A DNA stretch of 64,000 nt from the NCBI RefSeq assembly GCF_024158035.1, contig NZ_JAMZEK010000001.1, positions 310,001-374,000 of the forward strand, given 5' to 3'. This DNA comes from Dyella lutea. GTDB taxonomy: Bacteria > Pseudomonadota > Gammaproteobacteria > Xanthomonadales > Rhodanobacteraceae. The notes under the pieces are model-generated. The model made no database searches. It worked only from the letters and a program-made list of their open reading frames with translations, and was not told the origin of the DNA. The translations under genes were made by a program, and so were the position numbers. Numbering within the stretch: the first letter of the stretch is position 1; every line of letters starts with the position of its first letter. Below, one piece after another: positions 9,142-17,288 of this stretch.

Positions 9142-9175
9142 CTGCATTTCGACACATCTTTTATTAAACTATGCG
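9142..9175 (+). promoter_or_regulatory. Candidate promoter for the lipid A deacylase gene
   Basis: A short AT-rich island stands out against the GC-rich background. Two overlapping readings are possible: TTCGAC (9148) with 16 bases to TATGCG (9170), or CTGCAT (9142) with 17 bases to TAAACT (9165). It lies about 45 bases before the GTG start. Confidence 0.35.
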
Positions 9176-9219
9176 GTGCAGTAACCCTCCCAACCCCCAA
9201 AACGCAAGGACTCCCCACC

Positions 9220-9750
9220 GTGCGCGCAACATCTCCCCTCCGCCGCCTTGCCCTCGCTGCCGCCCTGCTCGCGCTCCCGGTACTGTCGCAGGCCGCGACC
9301 CGGATCGAAGTGCAGGCCGGTCGCAGTTACATGGACTCCCATGGCGCGAACACCGGCTTCGTCGAGGCGGTTTTCGCTCCCCACGCGATCGGCACCACGC
9401 GCTTCACCTGGTCACCGGATGTCTCGGCCGGCTGGATCGACGGCCGTAGCCTGTCGCAGTTCCGCGGCATGCGCTACGACACGAGCCCGTCGGTCGCGCT
9501 GATCGCCGCCGGCGCGCGCCTGCGCACCACCGACGAGAGCACCTGGTACCACCCGGTGTTCTTCAGCTTCCAGGTCGCCGGCACCAACCACACCACGCAG
9601 GCGCTCTCCACGCACTACCAGTTCGTCAGCACGCTGGGCCTGCAGTTCGACCACGTCACCGTCGGCATCCGCCACATCTCCAATGGCAGCACGCACAAGC
9701 CGAACCGCGGCGAGACGATGGCCGTGGTTGGCCTGGGTTTCGACATCTGA
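9220..9750 (+). CDS. pagL: PagL-like lipid A 3-O-deacylase
   Basis: A 176-residue outer-membrane protein with a signal peptide ending near SQAAT (residue 26). The C-terminal part carries RHISNGSTHKPNRGE, which matches the PagL/acyloxyacyl-hydrolase family catalytic region (His and Ser two apart, Glu about 12 later). The family removes the 3-O-acyl chain from lipid A within an eight-strand barrel, and the final residues GLGFDI fit a terminal strand. The start is GTG 9220, preceded by AAGGA (9206-9210). It appears monocistronic, between the M16 terminator and a hairpin at 9763-9788. Confidence 0.88.
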   Translation: MRATSPLRRLALAAALLALPVLSQAATRIEVQAGRSYMDSHGANTGFVEAVFAPHAIGTTRFTWSPDVSAGWIDGRSLSQFRGMRYDTSPSVALIAAGARLRTTDESTWYHPVFFSFQVAGTNHTTQALSTHYQFVSTLGLQFDHVTVGIRHISNGSTHKPNRGETMAVVGLGFDI

Positions 9751-9762
9751 GCCGGGCGCCGC

Positions 9763-9788
9763 GCATCCGGCGCCGCAGCGCCGGATGC
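9763..9788. terminator. Stable hairpin between convergent genes
   Basis: A perfect 11-bp stem, GCATCCGGCGC (9763-9773) with GCGCCGGATGC (9778-9788), has a 4-base loop and lies between the convergent stops of the deacylase gene and the DUF3147 gene. There is no U-tract on either side, so it may be a terminator or a transcript-end stabilising hairpin. Confidence 0.45.
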
Positions 9789-9792
9789 CACG

Positions 9793-10143
9793 TCAAAGCA
9801 GGCGGATCCCGAACGGCTTCACCGCCCAGGCGAACAGCGCGAAGCACACCACGGTGATCACCGCGCTGATGGCCAGCGCAGGCCAGAAGCCGAAGCGCGA
9901 CAGCAGGCGCGGGAAAGCGAGGAACATCGGCAGGGTCGGCACCACGTACCAGAACGTGTACCAGGCATGGTTGGCGACCTTCTCCACTGGCTGCTTCTCC
10001 ACGTGCAGCCAGATCAGCGCCAGCAGCGTGACCAACGGCAGCGAGGCGATCAGCGCACCGGCGCGATCGCTGCGCTTGGCCGCCTCGGAGACGATCACCA
10101 CCACGGCGGCGGTGATCAGGTACTTGGTGATGATCCAGGGCAT
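9793..10143 (-). CDS. DUF3147 family inner-membrane protein
   Basis: A 116-residue hydrophobic protein with about four transmembrane segments (YLITAAVVVIVS; GALIASLPLVTLLALIWLHV; YVVPTLPMFLAFPRLL; ALAISAVITVVCFALFAWAV). The pattern and the short cytoplasmic SEAAKRSDRAG loop match DUF3147, a family without a known function. It is divergent from the CDF exporter gene, 91 bases apart, but nothing in the sequence ties it to metal transport. Confidence 0.78.
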   Translation of the reverse strand: MPWIITKYLITAAVVVIVSEAAKRSDRAGALIASLPLVTLLALIWLHVEKQPVEKVANHAWYTFWYVVPTLPMFLAFPRLLSRFGFWPALAISAVITVVCFALFAWAVKPFGIRLL

Positions 10144-10234
10144 GGCGCGGCTCGCGATCGGTGGCGTGTGATGGCATAACGACAGACCGGCATCGTATCG
10201 TCTCGCCTCGTTCCCGCCGCAACTGCGATCCTCC

Positions 10235-11233
10235 GTGGCCCACTCCTCGCACCATCCGCACGATCACGCCCACGATCACCCCCGCGATCACGATCATCGT
10301 GACCACGGACATGACCACGGCCACAGCCACGCGCTGGCCAAGGACGCCGACCGCCGCTATCTCGCCGCGGCACTGGCGCTGTTGCTGGGTTTCACTGCCG
10401 TGGAGGTGGTGGTCGGCGTGGTCGCCGGATCGCTGGCGCTGATCTCCGATGCCGGCCATCTGCTCACCGACGCCGCCGCCATCGCGCTGGCGCTGTGGGC
10501 GATGCACCTGGCCGATCGACCCGCCACCGGCAGTTACACCTTCGGCCTCAAACGGGCGGAAATCCTCAGCGCCCAGGTCAACGGGCTGAGCCTGTTGCTG
10601 CTCTCGGTGTGGTTCATCGCCGAAGCGGTGATCCGGCTGGTCAGGCCACCGCGGGTCGACGGCGAGCTGGTCACCCTGGTCGCGACCGCCGGCATCCTCG
10701 TCAACCTCGCCGCGGTGTGGGTGATGAGCAAGGCCAACCGGCAGAGCCTCAACGTCGAAGGCAGCTTCCAGCACATCCTCACCGACCTGTATGCCTTCAT
10801 CGCGACGGCCGTGGCCGGCGCGGTGGTGTGGTGGACCGGCTGGAACCGGATCGACTCCGTCGCCGCGCTGGTCGTGGCCGGGCTGATGTTCAAGGCCGGC
10901 TACGCGCTGGTGCGCGATGCGGGCCGGGTGTTCCTGGAAGCCGCGCCGCGCGGGATGGAGCCGGCAACGATCGCCGAGGCGATGCGGGCGGTCGAGGGCG
11001 TGACGGCGGTGGAGGATCTGCACGTGTGGGAAGTCACCTCGGGCTTCCCGGCCCTCTCCGCCCACCTGTTCGTCAGCCGCGCGCTGGACTGCCACGCCAC
11101 CCGCCGCCAGGTGCAGGCGATGCTGGTCGAGCGCTTCGCGATCCAGCATGCGACGCTGCAGACCGACCATGCCGACGAGGGCGAGTCCAGCGACCGGCCC
11201 GACTCGCCCTGCGCGTTCACGCACGCGCACTGA
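10235..11233 (+). CDS. CDF family metal cation exporter (CzcD/ZitB-like)
   Basis: A 332-residue inner-membrane antiporter. The N-terminal 35 residues are rich in His and Asp (HDHAHDHPRDHDHRDHGHDH), a presumed metal-gathering tail. Six transmembrane segments follow. The two HX3D metal sites typical of zinc-type CDF proteins are visible: HLLTD in DAGHLLTD (segment 2) and HILTD (segment 5). The C-terminal cytoplasmic domain ends in another His pair. The start is GTG 10235. The family exports Zn, and some members Co, Cd or Ni, in exchange for protons. It converges on the copper operon, the two stops being 10 bases apart. That position suggests a metal-resistance neighbourhood, not a shared transcript. 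Confidence 0.93.
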   Translation: MAHSSHHPHDHAHDHPRDHDHRDHGHDHGHSHALAKDADRRYLAAALALLLGFTAVEVVVGVVAGSLALISDAGHLLTDAAAIALALWAMHLADRPATGSYTFGLKRAEILSAQVNGLSLLLLSVWFIAEAVIRLVRPPRVDGELVTLVATAGILVNLAAVWVMSKANRQSLNVEGSFQHILTDLYAFIATAVAGAVVWWTGWNRIDSVAALVVAGLMFKAGYALVRDAGRVFLEAAPRGMEPATIAEAMRAVEGVTAVEDLHVWEVTSGFPALSAHLFVSRALDCHATRRQVQAMLVERFAIQHATLQTDHADEGESSDRPDSPCAFTHAH

Positions 11234-11243
11234 CGCCGCCGCG

Positions 11244-11840
11244 CTAGTGTCGGCCGGCGGACGATGTTCTGGCCGGTGAATCGGCCTTCGCGTCATCCTG
11301 CATGCCACCATCCATGTCGTCGTCCGGCGGCGCCCGGGCGACGATGTCGCGATACTGTGCCGGGCTCAGGTCCGGTAGCGTCTGCAGGAACGCCACCATC
11401 GACCAGATCGTGGCGTCGTCGTGGCTGGTGCCCCAGGCCGGCATCGCACTCATCTTGATGCCGTGCTTGATCGCCCAGAAGGCCACCTTCGGGTCGATCC
11501 GCACCCGGGTCAGATCCGGCGGCTGCGGGTACAGGCCCGGGCGGATCTCCGAATGGCGCATCACCGGGGTCAGATGGCACTGCGTGCACATCGCCGCGTA
11601 CTGGCCGGCCCCCTGGAGGATGCGCCGGGGATCGGTCAGGTCCGGAACCCGCAGTCCAGCCGCATGGGTGCGCAGCGAACGCTCGCGGAGCACGGTCAGC
11701 AACGCGGCAACCGGTCGCGTGTGGGGCGCATCCGCGCCGATGTCGTAGCGGCCGGCATAGACGAACAGGAGCAACCCGGCGGCGGACAACCCCGCGGCGA
11801 CGAGCACGCCGAGCAGGAACGGACGAAGCGATGTCTTCAT
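11244..11840 (-). CDS. Membrane-anchored cytochrome c of the copper operon (CopM-like)
   Basis: A 198-residue protein. One N-terminal transmembrane anchor (FLLGVLVAAGLSAAGLLLFV) is followed by a periplasmic class I cytochrome c domain with the haem motif CTQCH and a candidate axial Met in KMSAMPAWG. The ATG at 11840 follows GGGAG; a longer open frame to 12020 lies over copB and is not needed. It begins 13 bases after copB. In plasmid-borne copper clusters of xanthomonads a cytochrome-like gene (copM) follows copLAB, so a role in copper tolerance or electron flow to the multicopper oxidase is inferred. Confidence 0.85.
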   Translation of the reverse strand: MKTSLRPFLLGVLVAAGLSAAGLLLFVYAGRYDIGADAPHTRPVAALLTVLRERSLRTHAAGLRVPDLTDPRRILQGAGQYAAMCTQCHLTPVMRHSEIRPGLYPQPPDLTRVRIDPKVAFWAIKHGIKMSAMPAWGTSHDDATIWSMVAFLQTLPDLSPAQYRDIVARAPPDDDMDGGMQDDAKADSPARTSSAGRH

Positions 11841-11853
11841 GAGAGTCTCCCGG

Positions 11854-12960
11854 TCAGAACCAGAGGCGCAGGCCGACCACCAGCTGGCGGTCGGATACCG
11901 GCTGCCCAATGGCGCGGGCGAAGTCGGCGGTGCGGCCAAGTCGGCGCACGAACTGCATGCCGACATACGGTGCCAGCTCGCGACGGATCTCGTAGCGCAG
12001 GCGCAGGCCGAACTGCACATCGGAGAAGCCCCGGCCGATGCCGCGCGCGGGGTCGTCGCGCCCGTACAGGTTGGCTTCGAGCTCCGGTTGCAGGATCAGT
12101 CGCTGGGTGAACAGTACTTCGTAGTCCGCACGCAGTCGCGCGGCGGTACGCCCGGAAAGCCCCACGTAGCCCGTGGCTTCCACGTCGAACCCGTAGGGCG
12201 CCAGACCCTGCACGCCGACCGCCAGCCAGTTGCGGCACGGGCCATCACCCAGGTCGTGGCGGACACCCAGCGTGGTGTCCCAGTAGGCCGCGACGGCGTG
12301 ACTCCACAGCGCCTCGAGATCGCCCTCAGCCACGCGGCCAGCGCTGCGTTCGCCTTCGCTGCGTACCAGCAGCTTGTCGTTGTCGTTGCCGTACCAGCCG
12401 TGCAGCTCCCAGCGCTGGCCATGTTCCTCGCGTCCCGCGAACGACTCGAGCCGGTCGAACTGCAGCAGCGCGAAACGGGCCTCCTCGCCCATGTCCATGC
12501 CCGGCAGGTGACTGGGGGCGACGCCGTCGGAGTAGTCCGGACTGCGGGCATCGGCTGGCGGCGGACCGCCCTGCATGCGGCCCATGGCCATGGCGCGGGC
12601 GGACGGCCCGGCCGCGTCGCCCTGGGCAGACATCCCCGTCATGGTGCCCGGGTGCATGCCCTGCGAGCTGGCATCGTGGATGCCGCGCTGTGTGCCGGGG
12701 GACATGGCATGCCCGGCCGGCGCTGCTTCGCCACGCATCGGCGCCGGCACGCCGCTGGCGGCGCGGGCGGGCATCGCCGTGCCACCCATCGTGGACGACG
12801 CCGGGGCGGGCGCGCTGGCGGCCGGGGCGGGCATGTCCATGCCCGGCATGCCATCCATCCCGGCATGCTGGTGCTGGGCGGTTGCCGGGAGGGCCAGCAC
12901 GGCGAGGAAGATCGCCAGGGCGGCGGCGCGGATCGTCGGCCGGTTCAGACGGATGCTCAT
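11854..12960 (-). CDS. copB: Copper resistance outer-membrane protein CopB
   Basis: A 368-residue protein with a signal peptide (cleavage near LPATAQ), a long periplasmic tail rich in Met, His and Pro (MDGMPGMDMPAPAAS and similar, about residues 27-160), and a C-terminal beta-barrel-like domain ending in an aromatic strand (GLRLWF). This is the CopB family (PF05275 type), which binds copper and works with CopA. The ATG at 12960 overlaps the copA stop codon by 4 bases (ATGA on the minus strand), so the two are translationally coupled. The open frame continues upstream over copA but has no family similarity there. Confidence 0.93.
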   Translation of the reverse strand: MSIRLNRPTIRAAALAIFLAVLALPATAQHQHAGMDGMPGMDMPAPAASAPAPASSTMGGTAMPARAASGVPAPMRGEAAPAGHAMSPGTQRGIHDASSQGMHPGTMTGMSAQGDAAGPSARAMAMGRMQGGPPPADARSPDYSDGVAPSHLPGMDMGEEARFALLQFDRLESFAGREEHGQRWELHGWYGNDNDKLLVRSEGERSAGRVAEGDLEALWSHAVAAYWDTTLGVRHDLGDGPCRNWLAVGVQGLAPYGFDVEATGYVGLSGRTAARLRADYEVLFTQRLILQPELEANLYGRDDPARGIGRGFSDVQFGLRLRYEIRRELAPYVGMQFVRRLGRTADFARAIGQPVSDRQLVVGLRLWF

Positions 12961-14711
12961 GACACCACCACCTCGCGGAACATGCCCGCCTCCATGTGGT
13001 AGAGCATGTGACAGTGGTAGGCCCAGTGCCCCGGCGCATCGGCGGTCACGGCGTAACTCACGCGCTGCGCCGGCTGCACGTTGATGGTGTGCTTGCGCAC
13101 CTGGAACGATCCGTCGGGATTCTCCAGCTCGCTCCACATGCCATGCAGATGGATCGGGTGATTCATCATGGTGTCGTTCACCAGCACGATGCGCAGGCGC
13201 TCGCCAGCGCGGAAGTGGATCGGCTTCGCCTCCGCATAGGGCACACCGTCGAAAGACCAGCGGTAACGGGCCATGTTGCCGGTGAGGTGCAGCTCGATCT
13301 CCCGCCCGGGCGAGCGCGGATCGAGCGGCCCGCCGAGCGTGTGCAGGTCGGCGTAGGTGAGCACGCGCCGGCCGTTGTCGCGCAGGCCGATGCCCGGGTC
13401 GTCGAGGTTGTCGCGGGGCATGTCCACGTGCATGTCCACGCCGGGGCCGTATTCGGTGCGCGCGTGGCGGGCCATCGCCGGGCGCGCGTCCGCTGCGCCG
13501 GACATGCCCATGTCGGGCATCGCATGGCCGCCATGGCCCATCGCCATCGCTCCCATCATGTCGACCATGGTCAAGCGCGCGCGCGGATCCAGCGGCGGCA
13601 CCGCGGCGGCCATGCCGGGACGCGGCGCCAGCGTGGCGCGGGCGTAGCCGCTGCGGTCGATGGCCTGGGCGAACACGGTGTAGGCACGGTCGTCGACCGG
13701 CTCCACGATCACGTCGTAGGTCTCGGCCACGCCGATGCGGAACTCATCGACGCTGACCGGCTCCACGTCCTGGCCGTCGGCGGCGACCACGGTCATGCGC
13801 AATCCCGGAATCCGCACGTCGAAGAAGGTCATCGACGAGCCGTTGATGAAGCGCAGCCGCACCCGCTCGCCGGGGCGGAACAGTCCGGTCCAGTTGCCGG
13901 CCGGCGCAGTGCCGTTGACCAGATAGGTGTAGGTGGCACCACTGACGTCACTGAGGTCGCTCGGGCTCATCCGCATCGTGTTCCACATGCGGCGACCGGC
14001 CAGCGCCTGCTGCAGACCGTGCTCGCGCACGTCGCGGAAGAACTCCGGGGCGGTCGGCTCGGCGTAGTTGTAGTAGTCGCTGTGGCGCTTGAGCGTGGCG
14101 TAGATGTGCTCCGGATCGTCGTCGGTCCAGTCCGACAGCAGCACCACGTGCTCGCGGTCCGCCGGGTGGTGCTCGCCGTCGGCCGGGGCGACCACGATGG
14201 CGCCGTACAGCCCGGTCTGCTCTTGGAAGCGGCTGTGCGAGTGGTACCAGTAGGTGCCGGACTGCCTGACCGGAAAGCGGTAGGTGAAGGTCTCGCCGGG
14301 TGCGATGCCGGGAAAGCTCAGGCCCGGCACGCCATCCATCGCGGCCGGCACCAGGATGCCGTGCCAATGTATCGAGGTCGGCACGGCCAGGCGGTTGGTC
14401 ACGTGCAGGGTGACCTCGGTGCCCTCGCGCCAGCGCAGCACGGGGCCGGGCACGCTGCCGTTGATGGCCGTGGCCAGCCGGCGCCGCCCGGTGAAGTCGA
14501 CCGGCTGCTCGCCGATCGCGAGCGCGAAGTCGGTGCCGGGCAGCTCGGGCGTCGTGCCGACGGCGGTCGCCGCCGGGTGGCCCCAGGCCGAGGCCTTCGG
14601 CACGATGCCGAGCGCCACGGCGCCGCCGCCAAGCGCGCAGCCCAGCACGAAGCGGCGACGGGAAAGATCCGGCCACTGCACGGCCGGGGGATGGAGGGAA
14701 GATCGGTTCAT
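12957..14711 (-). CDS. copA: Multicopper oxidase CopA
   Basis: A 584-residue periplasmic multicopper oxidase with a Tat signal (SRRRFVLG near residue 19). The four copper-ligand clusters are present: HWHG, WYHSH, HPIHLHG and HCHMLYHMEAGM. A Met/His-rich insertion (MGAMAMGHGGHAMPDMGM, about residues 395-415) is typical of CopA copper binding. The ATG at 14711 follows GAGGAG at 7 bases. The order CusF-like, CopL-like, CopA, CopB, cytochrome is leftward, with copA and copB overlapping. The protein probably oxidises Cu(I) and stores copper in the periplasm. No CopRS two-component pair is in the window. Confidence 0.95.
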   Translation of the reverse strand: MNRSSLHPPAVQWPDLSRRRFVLGCALGGGAVALGIVPKASAWGHPAATAVGTTPELPGTDFALAIGEQPVDFTGRRRLATAINGSVPGPVLRWREGTEVTLHVTNRLAVPTSIHWHGILVPAAMDGVPGLSFPGIAPGETFTYRFPVRQSGTYWYHSHSRFQEQTGLYGAIVVAPADGEHHPADREHVVLLSDWTDDDPEHIYATLKRHSDYYNYAEPTAPEFFRDVREHGLQQALAGRRMWNTMRMSPSDLSDVSGATYTYLVNGTAPAGNWTGLFRPGERVRLRFINGSSMTFFDVRIPGLRMTVVAADGQDVEPVSVDEFRIGVAETYDVIVEPVDDRAYTVFAQAIDRSGYARATLAPRPGMAAAVPPLDPRARLTMVDMMGAMAMGHGGHAMPDMGMSGAADARPAMARHARTEYGPGVDMHVDMPRDNLDDPGIGLRDNGRRVLTYADLHTLGGPLDPRSPGREIELHLTGNMARYRWSFDGVPYAEAKPIHFRAGERLRIVLVNDTMMNHPIHLHGMWSELENPDGSFQVRKHTINVQPAQRVSYAVTADAPGHWAYHCHMLYHMEAGMFREVVVS

Positions 14712-14804
14712 CGGTGACTCCTCGCGCGACGGCGCCTGCCGCAATGCGCATACCCATGGGCCCGACCGACGACAGGCCGGGCGGGAGCGGTCTCGGGGTA
14801 GGAC

Positions 14805-15236
14805 TCAGACCAGGGGAGGGCGCAACGGAGGGCTGCCGAAGCGGCGCGGAGCGGTACCGGCGGCACTGCCGGCCGGACTACCTGACGGCGGCAGCGGGGC
14901 GAGTACCGCGCTGTCCGGCAGGATCGGCAGGGCGGCGGTGCAGTTGGCTGGGCAGGCGCAATGCCCGCCGGCGGCACCGCAGCAATCGGGCATGCCGGTG
15001 TGGGCGTCCAGCATCGCCGCGTGATGCATGGCAGCAGCCGCCAACGTCCCCATCCCGCCGTGCATGGCCGGATGGACGGCAGCGAGCACGCCGCCCCCCT
15101 GCAGCGCGAGTGCGAGCCAGGCCAGCAGGCCCAGCGCCCACAGGCGCGGCGATCGACGGAGCAGGTGCGGAGCCGGCAACATGCGCGGGAGACTAGGGGG
15201 AACCGGCGGCCCGCTCAACGCTGGAGCAGGCTCCAT
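14805..15236 (-). CDS. copL: CopL-like Cys/His-rich copper regulatory protein
   Basis: A 143-residue protein with one N-terminal transmembrane or signal segment (LWALGLLAWLALALQGGGVLA) and a Met/His stretch (HPAMHGGMG, MHHAAML), followed by CCGAAGGHCACPANC, a cysteine cluster suited to copper. Position and composition match the CopL family encoded just upstream of copAB in xanthomonads, where it is needed for copper induction. The sequence match is loose, hence moderate confidence. The ATG at 15236 is 4 bases after the preceding stop and has no ribosome site, so coupling is likely; ATG 15182 is an alternative. Confidence 0.65.
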   Translation of the reverse strand: MEPAPALSGPPVPPSLPRMLPAPHLLRRSPRLWALGLLAWLALALQGGGVLAAVHPAMHGGMGTLAAAAMHHAAMLDAHTGMPDCCGAAGGHCACPANCTAALPILPDSAVLAPLPPSGSPAGSAAGTAPRRFGSPPLRPPLV

Positions 15237-15242
15237 GCCGGC

Positions 15243-15572
15243 TCAGGGCTGGCTGTACCCCAGGTGCAGGGTGATCTTGTCGCCGGGCTTGAGGTTCTTC
15301 ATCGCCGGCGGCGGGAAATGCACCACCAGCGCCATCCCGGCGGAGTCGACCTTGACCAGCCCGGTGGTCGGGTCGGCCGAGGTGACCGTGGCCGGCATGC
15401 GGTGCGAGCCTTTCACATACTGGGTGCCGTGCAGGCGCTGCATGTGCTGCATGTGCTGCATCGGCGACATGGGCGCGGAGCCGGCGGCGGCCGGCATGGT
15501 CTGGGCGCAAGCCGTTCCGACGGCCAGGGCCACGGTGGCGAGGCTGGCGGCGAGCATGGTGCTGCGGTTCAT
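15243..15572 (-). CDS. Small periplasmic copper-binding protein (CusF-like)
   Basis: A 109-residue secreted protein with signal peptide MNRSTMLAASLATVALAV ending near ACAQ, a Met/His stretch (SPMQHMQHMQRLHG) and a C-terminal region (TVTSADPTTGLVKVD ... LKPGDKITLHLGY) that resembles the OB-fold of CusF-type copper chaperones. The ATG at 15572 follows GAGGAG. It is the first gene of the copper operon. Upstream, at 15632-15646, an inverted repeat TTCAG-N5-CTGAA may be part of the control region. The chaperone role is inferred. Confidence 0.7.
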   Translation of the reverse strand: MNRSTMLAASLATVALAVGTACAQTMPAAAGSAPMSPMQHMQHMQRLHGTQYVKGSHRMPATVTSADPTTGLVKVDSAGMALVVHFPPPAMKNLKPGDKITLHLGYSQP

Positions 15573-15665
15573 GGCGTTCTCCTCGAGCGTGGGGATCGGG
15601 ACGAAACCGCGCCACGATAGCGCGCACCGTGTTCAGTTCCCCTGAAGACGGCGCGCGCGCAGCGC

Positions 15666-17192
15666 TCAGTGTCCGCCCGAGGAGGGACCGGCCTTGGCCG
15701 CGAACGGCGGCTTGGCCAGCCAGATCACCGCCACCAGCGCGAGGAAAATCCAGCCCAGCATGTGGAACACCTCGTTGAAGGAGATCTGGTAGCCCTGCTG
15801 GGTGATCATGCCGTTGATCATGCCGGCGGCCAGCTGGTCGTTGCCTCCGCCGAGCTGCTCGATCGCTCCGGCGGCCACCGGATTGTAGGGATTGATCCGC
15901 TCGGCCAGCTGCGCGTGATGCACCACCGCGCGGTGCTCCCACAGGAAGGTGGTGATCGAGGCGGCGAAGCTGCCGCCCAGGGTGCGCAGGAAGGTCGCCA
16001 GGCCGGAGCCTGCGGCGATCTCGTTCTGCTGCAGGTCCGACAGCAGGATCGACAGCACCGGCATGAAGAACAGCGCCACGCCTAGGCCCTGGATCAACTG
16101 CACCAGCGCCACGTGGGTGAAATCGATGCCGAGATAGAAATCCGAGCGCATGAAACAGGTCACGCCCATCACCACGAACGCGGCCGAGGCCAGCAGGCGC
16201 AGGTCCATGCGATGCGCGTACTTGCCGACGATGAAGGTCAGCAGCACCGGGATCACGCCCAGCGGCGCGGTGGCGAAGCCCGCCCAGGTGGAGGTGTAAC
16301 CGAGGTTGCGCTGCAGCCACAGCGGCACCAGCAGGCCGATCGAGAAGAACGCGGCGTAGGCCAGCACCAGCGCCAGCGTGCCGGCACTGAAGTTGCGGTG
16401 GCGGAACAGTTTGAGGTCGACGATCGGATCCTTGTCGGTCAGCTCCCAGATCAGGAACACCGCCAGCGCGATCGCCGAGACGATGCTGGTGACGATGATG
16501 AAGGTGGAGTTGAACCAGTCCTCGTCGTTGCCCTTGTCCAGCACCACCTGCAGTGCGCCGACGCCGATGATCAGGGTGATCAGGCCGACATAGTCGATCT
16601 TCGGACGCTGGGTCTGCTCCACCCGTTCGCGCATCTGCGCGGCGACCACCGTGCTGGCGAAGATGCCGATCGGCACGTTGATGAAGAAGATCCACGGCCA
16701 GGAGTAATTGTCGGTGATCACGCCGCCGAGGATCGGGCCGGCGATCGGCGCCACCACGGTGACCATCGCCAGCAGCGCCAGCGCCATGCCGCGCTTGGCC
16801 GGTGGGTAGATCGAAATCAGCAGACTCTGCGTGATCGGGTACATCGGCCCGGCCACCGCGCCCTGGATCGCGCGGAACAGGATCAGCATGCCCATGCTCT
16901 GCGACACGCCGCACAGGAACGAGGTCAGCGCGAACAGCAGCGTAGACCACACGAACAGCTTCACCTCGCCGAAGCGGCGGGTGAGGAAACCGGTGAGTGG
17001 CAGCGAGATCGCCATGCTCACCGCGAACGACGTGATGACCCAGGTGCTCTGGTTCGAACTCACGCCGAGGTTGCCGGCGATGGTCGGCAGCGACACGTTG
17101 GCGATGGTCGTGTCCAGCACCTGCATGAAGGTCGCCAGCGACAGGCCGATCGTGGTCAGCGCCAGATTGGGGGGGCGGAAGGCAGTGCTCAT
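15666..17192 (-). CDS. emrB: EmrB/QacA-type MFS multidrug exporter (DHA2)
   Basis: A 508-residue inner-membrane protein with about 14 transmembrane segments. Motifs of the DHA2 family are clear: LDTTIANVSLPTIA in segment 1 and GFLTRRFGEVKLF for motif A. It is the proton-driven pump of a tripartite system with EmrA and the NodT-type channel. The ATG at 17192 was preferred over a TTG 9 bases upstream. It is the last gene of the leftward marR-nodT-emrA-emrB cluster and is separated from emrA by a REP doublet. Confidence 0.93.
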   Translation of the reverse strand: MSTAFRPPNLALTTIGLSLATFMQVLDTTIANVSLPTIAGNLGVSSNQSTWVITSFAVSMAISLPLTGFLTRRFGEVKLFVWSTLLFALTSFLCGVSQSMGMLILFRAIQGAVAGPMYPITQSLLISIYPPAKRGMALALLAMVTVVAPIAGPILGGVITDNYSWPWIFFINVPIGIFASTVVAAQMRERVEQTQRPKIDYVGLITLIIGVGALQVVLDKGNDEDWFNSTFIIVTSIVSAIALAVFLIWELTDKDPIVDLKLFRHRNFSAGTLALVLAYAAFFSIGLLVPLWLQRNLGYTSTWAGFATAPLGVIPVLLTFIVGKYAHRMDLRLLASAAFVVMGVTCFMRSDFYLGIDFTHVALVQLIQGLGVALFFMPVLSILLSDLQQNEIAAGSGLATFLRTLGGSFAASITTFLWEHRAVVHHAQLAERINPYNPVAAGAIEQLGGGNDQLAAGMINGMITQQGYQISFNEVFHMLGWIFLALVAVIWLAKPPFAAKAGPSSGGH

Positions 17193-17213
17193 CGGACTCA
17201 ATCAGTCAATGTT

Positions 17214-17285
17214 GTAGGAGCGCACCCTGTGCGCGAACGCTCTTGGTCACGTGACGGGAAACACCGCACACGGGTGCGCTCCTAC
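17214..17285. repeat. REP-type inverted repeat pair between emrA and emrB
   Basis: GTAGGAGCGCACCC (17214-17227) is repeated exactly in reverse complement (17272-17285), separated by 44 bases. Each arm also carries a short inner hairpin (GCGCACCCTGTGCGC on the left). GTAGGAGCG-headed palindromes are known REP elements of Pseudomonas, Stenotrophomonas and relatives. The pair lies inside the operon and can form a large hairpin in the transcript. Confidence 0.8.
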
Positions 17286-17288
17286 GGG

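Noticed and set aside
11854-13137. Extended start of CopB
   Set aside because: The extra 59 residues overlap the copA coding region and have no signal-peptide character; ATG 12960 gives a signal peptide and a normal ATGA overlap.
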